Positions 35,231 through 45,647 are shown, counted from the first letter of the stretch. The stretch: 64,000 nucleotides of DNA from Salinibius halmophilus (GCF_003577475.1 NZ_QPEP01000001.1:299830-363829), one strand, 5' to 3'. Program-made: numbers and translations. The notes: a model not told the origin generated them from the sequence alone.

Positions 35231-36407
35231 GCAATACTCTAACCATGGCCGACTTAATATATTCGCTTTCTGGCAAGGCAGGATGTATGGGGTGGTCGGC
35301 CGCTTGGCTAAAGATGCCAGCAATCTGAGTTTGGCGATCGATTTTTCGACCACTGGCTCGAATAATGTCGATAAAGCGCTCGCGCGACAGGTGCATTGAA
35401 CAGCTGGCACTTATTAGCCAACCCTCTTGGCCAAGCAGTCTAAGCGCTAGCTCGTTCAGCTTTTGATAGGCCCGCTCGCCGGCTGCCTTGTCTTTTTTGC
35501 GCCGAATGAATGCGGGTGGATCGACAATCACCACATCAAAGCGCTCTTTTGCCTCGGCAAGCGCTTTCATTTGATCAAAGGCGTCCCCACAAATTGCCGA
35601 CACATTGGAGAGCTGATTTAGCTCAGCATTAGCTTTCACTTCATTGCAAGCAAACTGTGAAGCATCCAAACAGACAACCTCACTCGCACCAAAGACTGCC
35701 GCTTGTACGCCCCAGCCACCCACATAGCTGCACACATCCAAAACTCGCTTGCCCTTCACCAACGATGCAAGGCGTTGACGGTTATCGCGGTGGTCATAGA
35801 ACCAGCCAGTCTTTTGGCCATTTATAATAGGAATACGGAAATGCACACCGTTTTCAATACAAGGCACATACTCAGGGACTTCACCAAAGGCCACGACGAC
35901 TTCATCGCTTAGCCCCTCTTCTTGGCGCATTTTGCCATCGTTGCGCAGCAACACACCCTTAGGTTGCATGACTGCAACTAAAGCATCCACTAGCAGCGCT
36001 TGATACGGTGCTATCGATGAACTATTGATCTGCACAGCGAAATAATCACCGTAGCGGTCAATCACCACACCAGGCAGCCCATCGCTATCACCATGAACTA
36101 AGCGATAAAACGGCTCTGGGAAACACTGCTCACGCAAAGCCAAGGCGTTTTGCAACCGGATTTTGAAAAACCGTTTAGATAATCCTTCTAGTACTTTTCG
36201 ACTCACTAACCGCAATGCAATCAACTGAGATGGCGAAGCAAGCGCCGAACCCAGCGGTTTGCCATTGGCAGCATAAACACCAACCAAGTCACCGCTGGCC
36301 AAATCAGATAATGGCGACTTTTGTGTATCTATTTCGTTACTAAACACCCACGGGTGGCCTGAACGTAGGCGTTTTTCCGCCCCTGAGCGCAAATAAACTT
36401 GCTGCAT
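35220..36407 (-). CDS. rlmI: 23S rRNA (cytosine-C5) methyltransferase RlmI-like
   Basis: SAM-dependent methyltransferase of 395 aa. An N-terminal PUA domain (YLRSGAEKRLRSGHPWVFSNEID) precedes the EEHEE-like region and the Rossmann domain with VLDVCSYVGGWGVQAA (SAM site), VVCLDAS and FDVVIVDPPAFIRRKKDKAAGERAYQKLN, then the catalytic Cys in ISASCSMHLSRERF. RlmI methylates C1962 in E. coli; the same target here is inferred. Confidence 0.93.
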   Translation of the reverse strand: MQQVYLRSGAEKRLRSGHPWVFSNEIDTQKSPLSDLASGDLVGVYAANGKPLGSALASPSQLIALRLVSRKVLEGLSKRFFKIRLQNALALREQCFPEPFYRLVHGDSDGLPGVVIDRYGDYFAVQINSSSIAPYQALLVDALVAVMQPKGVLLRNDGKMRQEEGLSDEVVVAFGEVPEYVPCIENGVHFRIPIINGQKTGWFYDHRDNRQRLASLVKGKRVLDVCSYVGGWGVQAAVFGASEVVCLDASQFACNEVKANAELNQLSNVSAICGDAFDQMKALAEAKERFDVVIVDPPAFIRRKKDKAAGERAYQKLNELALRLLGQEGWLISASCSMHLSRERFIDIIRASGRKIDRQTQIAGIFSQAADHPIHPALPESEYIKSAMVRVLPTY

Positions 36408-36536
36408 TTTATCCTCAACTTGGCAAAAGACCTGCTAGCCTATAAGGGTGACTACCAGTGTTTATAAGCGGCAAGTATACCCGAAGTTATTCGCTTTCGG
36501 AGCCGCAGCTAGCGTAATAATAGGACTTCTTCGTAG

Positions 36537-37394
36537 ATGACCGCTGACGCCATTGAAAAAATATTGCAGGGTATAAGAATCCCCCCTCAGCCACAGGTGC
36601 TGGTTGACTTACATATGGCTCAGCTCGACGGAGACCTAACCATTGATCATATGGCGGAACTGATTGCCAATGACGTGGGGCTGGCTGGAACGGTTATCAA
36701 AATTGCTAACGCCACCCTGCCGCGTAAAAACCGCTTAAGCAGCATACAGCAGGCCGTTACACGCATAGGTATCGACATGGTGTTTCAAATAGTCAATGGG
36801 CTTAGTATAAAAGGCGAGCTGAGCGATGAAGAAATCACCAACCTGAATCAATTTTGGGACACGGCCCACGATTGTGCTATTGCCTGCAGCGCTCTCGCCA
36901 AAGAGACTAAAATGGTCGATGAAGGCCAAGCTTACGCGCTAGGTTTGTTTCATAACTGTGGCATGGCCCTTATGCGATCGAAATTTGACGACTACTTTGA
37001 GATTACCGCCAAGGCTTACCAAGCTGATCTAGCACGGTTAATCGACCTAGAGAATCACGAGTACAAAACTAATCATTGTGTTGTAGGTTATTATACCGCC
37101 AAAGCCTGGAACCTACCCTTGCTCCTTTGCCAAGTGATTGCAGATCATCATGACATTCCGCGCGCACTAGCGACATGGCAAGAAGATTCACCCGGACGGC
37201 TACTTTTTTTACACCTAAAAGCCGCCGAACATCTATGCCGGTTTTACTACACGCTTGGCAATGCAACAGAGGATCATGAGTGGGCGGTGTTAAAAGACCT
37301 AGTCAGCTCTCAGCTTGGCATTGGCGAGTATGACTTAGAAGATATCCGCGCTCGCCTAATTGACCACGGTTCGCTGACCACTATATCAAGCTAG
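36537..37394 (+). CDS. HDOD-domain protein
   Basis: 285-aa cytoplasmic protein made mainly of one HDOD domain (about residues 15-215): IPPQPQVLVDLHMAQLD, LIANDVGLAGTVIKIANA, LSSIQQAVTRIGIDMVFQIVNGLSI, AYALGLFHNCGMALM, and VVGYYTAKAWNLPLLLCQVIADHH. The catalytic HD pair is incomplete, as is normal for HDOD proteins, which act in signalling and stress control rather than hydrolysis. It stands alone; partner unknown. Confidence 0.9.
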   Translation: MTADAIEKILQGIRIPPQPQVLVDLHMAQLDGDLTIDHMAELIANDVGLAGTVIKIANATLPRKNRLSSIQQAVTRIGIDMVFQIVNGLSIKGELSDEEITNLNQFWDTAHDCAIACSALAKETKMVDEGQAYALGLFHNCGMALMRSKFDDYFEITAKAYQADLARLIDLENHEYKTNHCVVGYYTAKAWNLPLLLCQVIADHHDIPRALATWQEDSPGRLLFLHLKAAEHLCRFYYTLGNATEDHEWAVLKDLVSSQLGIGEYDLEDIRARLIDHGSLTTISS

Positions 37395-37409
37395 CCTAAC
37401 GCTAATCAG

Positions 37410-38198
37410 TCACTTTTGATTCGTCAAAACAGGCAAAATAGTGGTATCTGCTACCGCAACGAAGGCGGGCACCGACAAGTCACTGCCACCATACTGCAAC
37501 TCCTGCCCTTGCCAATCTACAATGGTGCCTCCCGCGCCTTGCAGCAGTGCATGCGCGGCAGCCGTATCCCACTGCATAATACCCTCTGGGCGAGGATAAA
37601 TATCGGCATCACCCGCAGCAATTAGGCAGAACTTATAGGCAGCACCAGCTTCGCGGCGGTCAACTATGTAGCCCTCAGCTTCTAGTTTATCCTGCCAATT
37701 TCCTTGATATGGCCCTCTGCGCGACCCTACTGCGGTAATGTGCTTACCCACAGTACGAGGCGTTAGCGCCGCGCCATTAACGAATGCGCCGTATTGGCGG
37801 CCACCATAAAAGCTTTGCTCAAGCATTGGCATGGCCACCAAACCAAGCTCAAGTTGGCCATCTTTAATAAGTGCGATATTAATACTGAACTCACCAGAGC
37901 CTTCCATAAACTCGGCAGTGCCATCCATCGGATCCACTAGCCAAAAAGTATCGCGCTGACTGGCAATAATATGTGACGATTGCAGCTCTTCAGATATCAC
38001 TGGCACGCCCGGCATCATTCTTTTTAAGCCCGTTACCAATGCTTGCGAAGCGCGGGTGTCGGCCTCTGTTACCGGCGAATCATCACTTTTTCGACTAACC
38101 TTGATCTTGTCTTTATTGGCGTAATCGGCTCGCAATTGCTGGCTTACTTGCTCGACCAGTGTTTGCAACTCAGAAAACCAAACCGGCAGCGATTTCAT
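37410..38198 (-). CDS. cysQ: 3'(2'),5'-bisphosphate nucleotidase CysQ
   Basis: Mg-dependent phosphatase of the inositol monophosphatase fold, removing pAp made during sulfate assimilation. 262 aa. Metal-site motifs: SPVTEADTRASQALVTGL, ISEE, the core WLVDPMDGTAEFMEG with the family's DPxDGT, and MQWDTAAAHALLQGAGGTIVDW near the C terminus. Divergent from a YrfG-like gene and near rppH and hslR, as in pseudomonads. Confidence 0.95.
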   Translation of the reverse strand: MKSLPVWFSELQTLVEQVSQQLRADYANKDKIKVSRKSDDSPVTEADTRASQALVTGLKRMMPGVPVISEELQSSHIIASQRDTFWLVDPMDGTAEFMEGSGEFSINIALIKDGQLELGLVAMPMLEQSFYGGRQYGAFVNGAALTPRTVGKHITAVGSRRGPYQGNWQDKLEAEGYIVDRREAGAAYKFCLIAAGDADIYPRPEGIMQWDTAAAHALLQGAGGTIVDWQGQELQYGGSDLSVPAFVAVADTTILPVLTNQK

Positions 38199-38254
38199 GC
38201 TGCTAACTCCTTTGCCTTTTGTTAGGCTCTGGCAAAATTGAATTGGACAAGCAC

Positions 38255-38914
38255 ATGCTTAATTGGCAACAAATAGACACCGTCATGTTAGATATGGACG
38301 GGACCTTGCTCGATCTACATTTTGATGAGCATTTTTGGACCAAAGATATTGTTCATGCTTACAGCCAACAGCATGGCGTAAGCAATGAAGAGGCGCAAGC
38401 CTTTCTTGACCCTTGGTTTAGCCAAACGCATGGCACCCTGGACTGGTACTGCACCGATTTTTGGTCGCGCTTAGCAGGGTTATCGGTGGCGCGCTTGAAG
38501 CGCCAATGTAGCCACAGAATTGCATGGCGCCCTGGCGCGCGCGAATTTGTTTATTGGCTGAAGTCACAAAACAAACAGGTTTGGCTGACCACCAATGCCC
38601 ACCGGGATGGTTTTATGGTTAAGGCGGAAGTGACCGAACTGGATGCACTGATGGATAAAATCATTATTTCGCATGAGCTTAACGCCCCAAAAGAACACGA
38701 TATCTTCTGGCAATACTTACAACAACAGCACCCATTTGATAAAACGCGCACCCTATTTGTTGATGATAATGAGACAGTACTCGATGCCGCCAATAGCTAC
38801 GGCGTTAAGCACTTGCTCACCATTAGCCAGCCTAATATGCACCAGCCAGCGCGAGAGAGCGTACGCTACCCGGTAACGAATGACTTCTATGAACTATATC
38901 CATGCAAGCAGTAA
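38255..38914 (+). CDS. yrfG: HAD nucleotidase (YrfG-like GMP/IMP nucleotidase)
   Basis: 219-aa HAD hydrolase. Motif I TVMLDMDGTLLDLHFDEHFW matches E. coli YrfG closely, motif II VWLTTNAHRDG, motif IV FVDDNETVLDAA. YrfG hydrolyses purine nucleoside monophosphates. The frame extends back to a TTG at 38219, but ATG 38255 corresponds to the family start. It overlaps hslR by 13 bases and forms yrfG-hslR-hslO, as in E. coli. Confidence 0.9.
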   Translation: MLNWQQIDTVMLDMDGTLLDLHFDEHFWTKDIVHAYSQQHGVSNEEAQAFLDPWFSQTHGTLDWYCTDFWSRLAGLSVARLKRQCSHRIAWRPGAREFVYWLKSQNKQVWLTTNAHRDGFMVKAEVTELDALMDKIIISHELNAPKEHDIFWQYLQQQHPFDKTRTLFVDDNETVLDAANSYGVKHLLTISQPNMHQPARESVRYPVTNDFYELYPCKQ

Positions 38915-39288
38915 GAATTGATAAATGGCTGTGGGCTGCGCGTTTTTTTAAAACCCGTTCACTCGCCAAAACAGCCTTAGAAGGTGGCCATGTACATTAC
39001 AATGGCCAGCGCGCTAAACCATCACGAAATGTTGAAGTTGGCGGCAAACTTCGCATAAGAAAAGGCCAACAGACCTTTGAAATTGAAATTTTGGCCTTAT
39101 CTGAGCAACGGGGGCCAGCACCAGTGGCCCAAGCCCTCTATAGCGAAACACCTGAGAGCGTAGCCGAGCGACAACGACAGGCAGAGCTGCGCAAGCTCGC
39201 CAAAGCCGCTGACGCCACGCCGCAACAGAAGCCAAACAAAAAGCAGCGCCGCAATATTCGCGCGATGAAACACGGAGCCGATTTATGA
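38902..39288 (+). CDS. hslR: Ribosome-associated heat shock protein Hsp15
   Basis: RNA-binding protein that recycles free 50S subunits still carrying nascent chains. 128 aa with an S4 domain (VRIDKWLWAARFFKTRSLAKTALEGGHVHYNGQRAKPSRNVEVG) and a basic C-terminal tail (KPNKKQRRNIRAMKHG). Its stop overlaps hslO by four bases. Confidence 0.96.
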   Translation: MQAVRIDKWLWAARFFKTRSLAKTALEGGHVHYNGQRAKPSRNVEVGGKLRIRKGQQTFEIEILALSEQRGPAPVAQALYSETPESVAERQRQAELRKLAKAADATPQQKPNKKQRRNIRAMKHGADL

Positions 39289-40145
39289 GCCAAGCCGATA
39301 GCAATCAACGATTTTTATTTGAGCAAACCGAAGTACGCGGTGAGCTTACTCAGCTTGGCGATACGCTTGCTGCCATTAAAGAACGTCACGACTACCCTGC
39401 CAACGTTATGCAGGTGCTAGGTGAGTTTGTTGCAGCAGTAAGCTTACTTGCTGCTCGAGTAAAGGTAGATGGCAGCATTATTTTGCAGGCGCAAGGTGAA
39501 GGCCAAATCAATATGCTGATGGCCGAAATTGTTGATCATAAAAATATTCGCGCCATTGCTCGCTTTGAAAACGACATTGACCAAAGCCAACCACTGCTCA
39601 GCAAAGGGCGCTTAGCCATTACCATTGAGCCTTATATTGGCCAGCGCTACCAGGGCATTGTGGAGCTGCAAAAAGACAATGTTGCTGGCGCACTAGAAGA
39701 CTACTTTGAGCGCTCTGAGCAATTAAAAACTCGTATTTGGTTGGCCAGTGATGGTAATCGTGCTGGTGGTTTGTTGCTCCAGGCACTCCCCCACGCAGCC
39801 GAAGAAAGCAGCTTACAGCGCCAAGATACCGATGCATGGGACCGCTTAGTACACCTTGCCGATACGGTTAAGCAAGAAGAACTGCTAGAGCTTAACAGCG
39901 AAGAGTTGTTATTCCGCTTGTATCACGAAGAGCAAATAAAAGTGTATGAGCCAACTGACCTGCAGTTTAATTGCAGCTGCTCAAAAGCTCGTGTTGCAAG
40001 AGCCATCACGCAACTAGGCGAAACTGAAGCGCGGGAAATTGTTGCTGAGCAAGGCGCAATTGAAGCAGACTGCCAGTTCTGTCGTCATGTGTATCGCTTT
40101 AACAATGACGACCTCGATGAGATGTTTGACAGCTCGCGCCATTAA
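39285..40145 (+). CDS. hslO: Redox-regulated chaperone Hsp33
   Basis: Chaperone holdase activated by oxidation in the cytoplasm. 286 aa. The zinc redox switch is intact: CSC near residue 230 and CQFC near 264 (CxC ... CxxC). N-terminal domain marks are [19 protein letters not shown] and [14 protein letters not shown]-type sequence. Coupled to hslR by an ATGA overlap. Confidence 0.97.
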   Translation: MSQADSNQRFLFEQTEVRGELTQLGDTLAAIKERHDYPANVMQVLGEFVAAVSLLAARVKVDGSIILQAQGEGQINMLMAEIVDHKNIRAIARFENDIDQSQPLLSKGRLAITIEPYIGQRYQGIVELQKDNVAGALEDYFERSEQLKTRIWLASDGNRAGGLLLQALPHAAEESSLQRQDTDAWDRLVHLADTVKQEELLELNSEELLFRLYHEEQIKVYEPTDLQFNCSCSKARVARAITQLGETEAREIVAEQGAIEADCQFCRHVYRFNNDDLDEMFDSSRH

Positions 40146-40153
40146 GGAACCTT

Positions 40154-42436
40154 ATGTCTACGGTATTACAACTTGTTGCCAATGAGCTTGGCATCCGCAC
40201 CAGTCAGGTAGAGGCTGTTGTTCAACTATTAGATGACGGCGCGACCGTGCCGTTTATTGCCCGCTACCGTAAAGAAGCAACGGGTGGCTTAGACGACCAG
40301 CAGCTGCGCAAACTTGCCGAGCGTTTAACTTATCAGCGTGAACTCGCAAGCCGAAAAGACGCAATTTTGGCCAGCATAGATGAGCAAGGCAAGTTGACTG
40401 ATGCCCTGCGCCAACAAATTCAACAAGCGTTGAGCAAGTCTGACCTCGAAGAACTCTATTTACCGTTTAAACCCAAGCGCGAAACACGTGGTCAAAAAGC
40501 CATTGCTGCCGGTCTAGAGCCATTAGCAAACGAACTCTGGCAAAACCCTCACAATGACCCAGAAGCGCTTGCTGCTAGCTTTGTTAATGACAAAGTACTA
40601 GATACCAAAGCCGCATTAGAAGGCGCACGGTTTATTCTAATGGAGCGCTTTGCCGAACAAGCAAACGTTCTATCGGCGCTGCGCAACTGGCTATGGAACG
40701 ACGGATTGTTAGTTAGCCAAGTGATAGAAGGACAAGCAGAAACCGAACTAGGACAGAAGTTCAAAGACTGGCACGCGTATCAAGAACCCATCAAGAAAGT
40801 GCCAAGTCACCGGGCGCTAGCCATGTTTCGTGGGCGTAACGAAGGCGTTTTACAGCTTAAAATTCAGCCAGTTGCCGAAGACGATAAAGCAGCCCAGAGC
40901 ATGGCCCAGTTATATTTAGCCGAACAGCTCGGTTGGCAGCATCAAAAGCGCCCAGCCGATACCTGGATAAGTGAGGTCATTCGCTGGACATGGCGGGTAA
41001 AAATTTCGACCTATATCGAAACCGAGCTATTTGCTCGCCTACGTGATAGTGCCGAAGCCGAGGCCATTAAGGTATTTGCTAGCAACCTAAAAGACTTGTT
41101 ACTGGCAGCGCCAGCCGGGCAATTTGCCACCCTAGGCTTAGACCCTGGTTATCGCACCGGCGTTAAGGTGGCCGTGGTCAGTGATACCGGTGACCTGCTT
41201 GATCATACGGCGATCTTCCCGCATGCGCCGCAAAACCGTTGGAATGACGCGCTCGCTACCCTTGCCGCCCTGTGTAAGCAACATCAAGTAAAATATATCG
41301 CAATTGGCAACGGCACGGCCTCGCGCGAGACCGAAAAACTTGCCCGCGAACTTACCAAAGCCTTGCCAGAGCTTAAGCTATCGCCTGTTATGGTGAGCGA
41401 AGCAGGCGCTTCGGTTTACTCTGCCTCAGAGCTTGCAGCAAAAGAGTTCCCCGACCTAGATGTCACAATTCGAGGCGCAATTTCAATCGCACGCCGTTTA
41501 CAAGACCCATTAGCAGAGCTGGTTAAAATTGATCCAAAAGCAATTGGTGTTGGGCAATATCAGCATGATGTAAACCAAAGCCAGCTGAAGAAATCGCTGG
41601 ACGATGTGATTGAAGACTGTGTAAACGCCGTTGGGGTGGAGCTGAACTCAGCGTCGCCACATCTACTTGCCAAAGTAGCAGGTTTGTCGGCAACGTTAGC
41701 GAGCAACATTGTTGCCATGCGCAGCCAGCTTGGCCGCTTTGACTCCCGCAAGCAGTTGCTGAAAGTACCGCGACTGGGGCCAAAAGCATTCGAGCAATGT
41801 GCAGGCTTTTTGCGCATTCGCGACGGCAAGGTGGCACTCGACAACACAGCGGTGCACCCAGAAGCTTATGATTTGGTAGAACAAATTGTGGCCCAGGAGT
41901 CGCTTTCGCTGGATCAGTTGCTTGGCAACAGTGGCAAACTAAAGCAAATTGATATTCGCCGCTACGTGACCGACAGCATCGGTGAGCCAACCCTAAAAGA
42001 CATCCTAAGCGAACTAGCCAAACCAGGGCGCGACCCTCGACCTGAGTTTAAAACAGCAGAGTTTGCCGATGGCATCGAAAAAATTAGTGACCTGCGACCA
42101 GGCATGAAACTGCAAGGCGTGGTGAGCAACGTCACCCACTTTGGTGCTTTTGTTGATATTGGCGTGCATCAAGATGGCCTTGTACACATCTCGGCACTAT
42201 CGGACCAGTTTGTTAGCGACCCAAGAGAGGTTGTGAAAGCCGGTGACGTCGTGAAAGTCACGGTATTAGAAGTGGAACCAGAACGTAAGCGCATTAGTTT
42301 GTCGATGAAGCAAAATGCTGAACCCGTTGCCCAGGCACCGAATAAAGCAAATAAGTCGCCACGAAAAACCCAGCAGCAACCAGCACCTGGCAACTCAGCA
42401 ATGGCTGACCAACTAAGTGCGTTACTGAAACGTTAA
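40154..42436 (+). CDS. tex: Tex family transcription accessory protein (YhgF)
   Basis: RNA-binding protein of 760 aa that associates with the transcription machinery. Order: N-terminal helical region ([23 protein letters not shown]), YqgF/RNase H-like domain ([18 protein letters not shown]), helix-hairpin-helix pair ([23 protein letters not shown]), and a C-terminal S1 domain ([35 protein letters not shown]). Starts nine bases after hslO, so may be co-transcribed with it. Confidence 0.97.
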   Translation: MSTVLQLVANELGIRTSQVEAVVQLLDDGATVPFIARYRKEATGGLDDQQLRKLAERLTYQRELASRKDAILASIDEQGKLTDALRQQIQQALSKSDLEELYLPFKPKRETRGQKAIAAGLEPLANELWQNPHNDPEALAASFVNDKVLDTKAALEGARFILMERFAEQANVLSALRNWLWNDGLLVSQVIEGQAETELGQKFKDWHAYQEPIKKVPSHRALAMFRGRNEGVLQLKIQPVAEDDKAAQSMAQLYLAEQLGWQHQKRPADTWISEVIRWTWRVKISTYIETELFARLRDSAEAEAIKVFASNLKDLLLAAPAGQFATLGLDPGYRTGVKVAVVSDTGDLLDHTAIFPHAPQNRWNDALATLAALCKQHQVKYIAIGNGTASRETEKLARELTKALPELKLSPVMVSEAGASVYSASELAAKEFPDLDVTIRGAISIARRLQDPLAELVKIDPKAIGVGQYQHDVNQSQLKKSLDDVIEDCVNAVGVELNSASPHLLAKVAGLSATLASNIVAMRSQLGRFDSRKQLLKVPRLGPKAFEQCAGFLRIRDGKVALDNTAVHPEAYDLVEQIVAQESLSLDQLLGNSGKLKQIDIRRYVTDSIGEPTLKDILSELAKPGRDPRPEFKTAEFADGIEKISDLRPGMKLQGVVSNVTHFGAFVDIGVHQDGLVHISALSDQFVSDPREVVKAGDVVKVTVLEVEPERKRISLSMKQNAEPVAQAPNKANKSPRKTQQQPAPGNSAMADQLSALLKR

Positions 42437-42452
42437 CCAAACCGTGCTAGCA

Positions 42453-42480
42453 GGCTGCATTGAATTCTATTATGCAGCCC
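42453..42480 (+). terminator. Possible stem-loop after tex
   Basis: GGCTGCAT ... ATGCAGCC with an 11-base loop, followed by CCCATTTGCTT. The T run is poor, so it could be a weak terminator or part of the gshA leader. Confidence 0.4.
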
Positions 42481-42522
42481 CCATTTGCTTGCTATTACGT
42501 TTACTAATTGGAAGCGCACTCA

Positions 42523-44058
42523 ATGAGCGTGAAAGAACTACTGCCAACCCTTACCAAAGAAGACTTATTGGTAACGCGTGGTATCGAGAAAGAAGGATTG
42601 CGAGTGAATGCCTATGGGCATATTGCGCAAGACGATCATCCATACGGTGCTGGGTCTGCCTTAACGCACCCACATATTACCACCGACTACTCGGAAGCCC
42701 TGCTTGAGTTCATCACGCCTGTTCGAACCAGTGCGCAAGCGGTACTCGATGACCTGCACGCTTTGCACCACTTCACACTTACGCAAATGCCATCACAAAC
42801 CATTTGGCCAGCATCTATGCCTTGCAAGGTAGATGGCGAGTTAGATATTCGTATTGCCGAGTATGGTGATAGCCATTTAGGCCAACTTAAGCATGTGTAT
42901 CGCCACGGGCTTTGGCATCGATATGGGCGACTCATGCAGGCTATTGCTGGCATGCATTATAATTTCTCGGTACCTGAAAGCTTGCTGGCTAAAATTGCGC
43001 AAGCACAAGGCAGCGAGCTCACACAAGACAAACAAACCGAGCTGTACTTCAACCTAATTCGCAACTTCCGACGCTACCAATGGCTGTTACTGCACTTGTT
43101 TGGCGCTTCACCGGCATTTGACCAAAGCTTTAAAGTGGGTCGCTCGGCCAGCTTGCCTAAGTTTGCCAAACGCAGTCACCTGCTCGACACGGCCACCACG
43201 CTTAGAATGAGTGACATTGGGTACTCCAACAACGTGCAGAGTGACCTGTTCGTTTGTTTCAACAGCCTTAATAGTTATGCCGCAACCTTGTCGAACGCCA
43301 TGCAAACCTCGTTTGTTGGCTATGAAAACATTGGTTTGCAAGATGGCAAACAGTGGAAACAGCTCAACACCAACGTGTTGCAAATTGAGAACGAGTATTA
43401 CAGCGACATACGGCCAAAGCGCAATGCCAAAAACGGCGAAAAACCACTGCAAGCGCTTACCAAATATGGCGTTGAATATATCGAAGTTCGCTGCTTAGAC
43501 TTAAACCCATTTGAACCGCTGGGCTCTAACCTTGCCCAACTACAGTTTTTAGACACCTTCTTACTATGGTGTTTAATGAGCGACAGCCCAAAACTTTCTG
43601 ATGAAGAATGCCATGCAGTTCGGGTAAACCAGCAGCGAGCAATCAATCATGGTCTTAACAAAGATGCGCTGCTGAAAGACGGCGACACCGAACGAACCAT
43701 TGGTGAATGGGGACTGGCGTTAATCGATGACATGCAAGCCATTGCCGACCAACTTGAAGGCCAATACTCAGGCACGCGTGCGGCACTAGACACCATGCGC
43801 GAAAAACTTAAGGGCAATAGTGAAACGGTTGCCCAGCGAATGGTGCGCGAGATGAAAGCAGAACAAGCTGATTTTCAAGACTGGGCTGAGCGGCTAGCCG
43901 TGGCGCATAAACAAACGATTTTGGCGCAAGCACCAAACCCAGAGTGGCAGGCGACCCTTACCGAACAAACGAAAGCGTCTCATCTTGCCGAACAGCAACT
44001 AAGCAAAGAGAGCCAAGGCAGCTTTAATGACTACCTAGCTGCCTGGTTAGCCAAGTAG
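42523..44058 (+). CDS. gshA: Glutamate-cysteine ligase, type I
   Basis: ATP-dependent first enzyme of glutathione synthesis. 511 aa from ATG 42523, preceded by GGAAG; a TTG at 42508 is less likely. Marks: RGIEKEGLRVNAYGHIAQDDHP, TDYSEALLEFITP, MHYNFSVPE, NNVQSDLFVCFNSL, EYIEVRCLDLNPFEPLG. The match is to the proteobacterial GshA group. Confidence 0.96.
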   Translation: MSVKELLPTLTKEDLLVTRGIEKEGLRVNAYGHIAQDDHPYGAGSALTHPHITTDYSEALLEFITPVRTSAQAVLDDLHALHHFTLTQMPSQTIWPASMPCKVDGELDIRIAEYGDSHLGQLKHVYRHGLWHRYGRLMQAIAGMHYNFSVPESLLAKIAQAQGSELTQDKQTELYFNLIRNFRRYQWLLLHLFGASPAFDQSFKVGRSASLPKFAKRSHLLDTATTLRMSDIGYSNNVQSDLFVCFNSLNSYAATLSNAMQTSFVGYENIGLQDGKQWKQLNTNVLQIENEYYSDIRPKRNAKNGEKPLQALTKYGVEYIEVRCLDLNPFEPLGSNLAQLQFLDTFLLWCLMSDSPKLSDEECHAVRVNQQRAINHGLNKDALLKDGDTERTIGEWGLALIDDMQAIADQLEGQYSGTRAALDTMREKLKGNSETVAQRMVREMKAEQADFQDWAERLAVAHKQTILAQAPNPEWQATLTEQTKASHLAEQQLSKESQGSFNDYLAAWLAK

Positions 44059-44062
44059 CCGG

Positions 44063-44488
44063 TTAACTTTGCAATACGAAACTGGTGAACAACACCTGAT
44101 CGATTAGTGTGTCACCAGTTTCCTGCAACATCACACCTTGTACCGCATCCAAAAGCTGATTACGCATAGCTGCCTGCGCTTGCGCAGAGTGCATGGTTTC
44201 TACAGACTGGCGCGATAACGTCATGATGATGGCATGGCGTAGTGCATCAGAATGTTGAATTACGTCTATAGATGCTAAATCGTTGCGTGCTTTTAAGGTT
44301 ATGTTCACCGCAACATAGCGAATCTTGGTATCCTCTCCGTTGCCGTAATTAACAACGAATTCGGGTTCCAGTGCAATATATCGCTCTTGCGCGACCGCGC
44401 TGGTAGAAATAAATGTAAAAAACATGCTCAAGAGCAAAGAACAAAATAACCACGCTCGTATGCTTAAGCCATTGTGATATTGGGTCAC
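44063..44488 (-). CDS. FliL-like membrane/periplasmic protein
   Basis: 141 aa with an N-terminal signal or anchor (AWLFCSLLLSMFFTFISTSAVAQ) and a FliL-type domain: YIALEPEFVVNYG, RYVAVNITLKARN, and RNQLLDAVQGVMLQETGDTLIDQVLFTSFVLQS. No flagellar genes are nearby, so it is a stand-alone homolog of the flagellar stator-associated protein FliL; such copies next to gshA or dsbB occur in related bacteria. Start is GTG 44488 with GGAGG seven bases upstream, in a palindrome shared with dsbB. Confidence 0.8.
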   Translation of the reverse strand: MTQYHNGLSIRAWLFCSLLLSMFFTFISTSAVAQERYIALEPEFVVNYGNGEDTKIRYVAVNITLKARNDLASIDVIQHSDALRHAIIMTLSRQSVETMHSAQAQAAMRNQLLDAVQGVMLQETGDTLIDQVLFTSFVLQS

Positions 44489-44503
44489 TAAGGAGCCTCC
44501 AAG

Positions 44504-45010
44504 ATGTTAACAACAATAAACTGGCGCACGCTCAACATCGCCGCCGTGCTAGGCACCATCATAATGATGTTGGTTGCCCGCTATTATTTTCAAATATACC
44601 TAGGCCTAGAGCCATGTAACCTATGTATTTTCCAGCGTTTGGCCACCATTGCCGTTGGCGCCATCGCATTCGTCGCCATCTTTGTTCACAAGGGCAAAGC
44701 CTATCGCTGGGTTGTGGCCTTGGCATTTATATCGGCAATCGTAGGCGTAGCCTTAGCCGGTTACCAAGTATGGTTGCAAAACCTGCCACCGGAAAAAATT
44801 CCTGCTTGTGGTCCAAGTTTAGATTATCTACTAGACATTATGGGTCCTTGGGAGGCAGTTGTAGAAGTATTCCGTTCATCTGGCAGCTGTGCTGAAATTC
44901 AATGGCAGTTCCTTGGGTTGAGCATTCCAGGCTGGACAGGTGTTGCGTTCATTGGCTACGCCATTTTCTTCGCCGTGCAGTTCTTCACGCCAAACTGGAA
45001 CCGTAAGTAA
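44504..45010 (+). CDS. dsbB: Disulfide bond formation protein B
   Basis: Inner-membrane quinone reductase that reoxidises DsbA. 168 aa with four membrane helices. The quinone-side pair is CNLC in EPCNLCIFQR and the periplasmic pair is in PACGPSLDYLLDIMGPWE ... SGSCAEIQW. Its start codon lies 15 bp from that of the divergent FliL-like gene, and its AGGAG forms half of the AGGAGCCTCC sequence whose complement serves the other gene. Confidence 0.95.
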   Translation: MLTTINWRTLNIAAVLGTIIMMLVARYYFQIYLGLEPCNLCIFQRLATIAVGAIAFVAIFVHKGKAYRWVVALAFISAIVGVALAGYQVWLQNLPPEKIPACGPSLDYLLDIMGPWEAVVEVFRSSGSCAEIQWQFLGLSIPGWTGVAFIGYAIFFAVQFFTPNWNRK

Positions 45011-45029
45011 TTACCAACCTGTAATTAAG

Positions 45030-45060
45030 CGACAGCACGCTAGATGTGTGCTGTCGTTCA
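45030..45060 (+). terminator. Stem-loop after dsbB
   Basis: CGACAGCAC ... GTGCTGTCG with a 9-base loop, 20 bp after the dsbB stop. The following TTCAG is T-poor, so it may act weakly. Confidence 0.5.
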
Positions 45061-45170
45061 GTAATACTGACCGTTGAACCCTGCATACCATGCTTCCCAA
45101 ACTTGCCTATGCTTGTTTATAGTGTTCATATAAAGTGAAATTGTGAAGCAGATAACAAAAAGGCACCGCC

Positions 45171-45644
45171 ATGTTAGAAAGTTGCAAAACCGCCCAAGAG
45201 CGTTGGGGCGGCGTTCACCAGATTATCGATAGCTGGCTAGCAGAGCGCCGAGAGCTGATTAGCCTTTACTTTGCTTTAGAAGGCATTACGCCATTCGAGA
45301 AAAATCGAGATAGTGAAGAAGATAAGCTGACCAAGTTCTGTGAAGTATTAGTAGACTACATTTCTTCTGGGCATTTCGAAGTGTATGAACAGCTATTGCA
45401 TGAAGCGAAAGCATTCAATGATGGCTCGGAACGCTTAATCTCACATTTAATGCCAAAAATTCAGACCACGACTGAAACGGCATTAGATTTTAATGACTTG
45501 TTTTCTACGGCTGAGCTTGTGCAAGCAAATGTAGCCAAAGTACATGACCAACTGTCTGTGCTTGGCGAAGCGTTGGAAGAGCGTTTTGAACTAGAAGATC
45601 GCTTGATTCAAGACATCCACGAGGCACACCGAGAAGTCGCTTAA
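45171..45644 (+). CDS. rsd: Rsd/AlgQ-family anti-sigma70 protein
   Basis: 157-aa helical protein that binds the housekeeping sigma factor and shifts polymerase to alternative sigma factors. Family marks: LESCKTAQERWGGVHQIIDSWLAERRELISLYFAL, KLTKFCEVLVDYISSGHFEVYEQL and TTTETALDFNDLFS. In pseudomonads algQ lies near dsbB-type genes, as it does here. The following lipoprotein gene starts three bases after its stop, so transcription may continue. Confidence 0.92.
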   Translation: MLESCKTAQERWGGVHQIIDSWLAERRELISLYFALEGITPFEKNRDSEEDKLTKFCEVLVDYISSGHFEVYEQLLHEAKAFNDGSERLISHLMPKIQTTTETALDFNDLFSTAELVQANVAKVHDQLSVLGEALEERFELEDRLIQDIHEAHREVA

Positions 45645-45647
45645 TTT

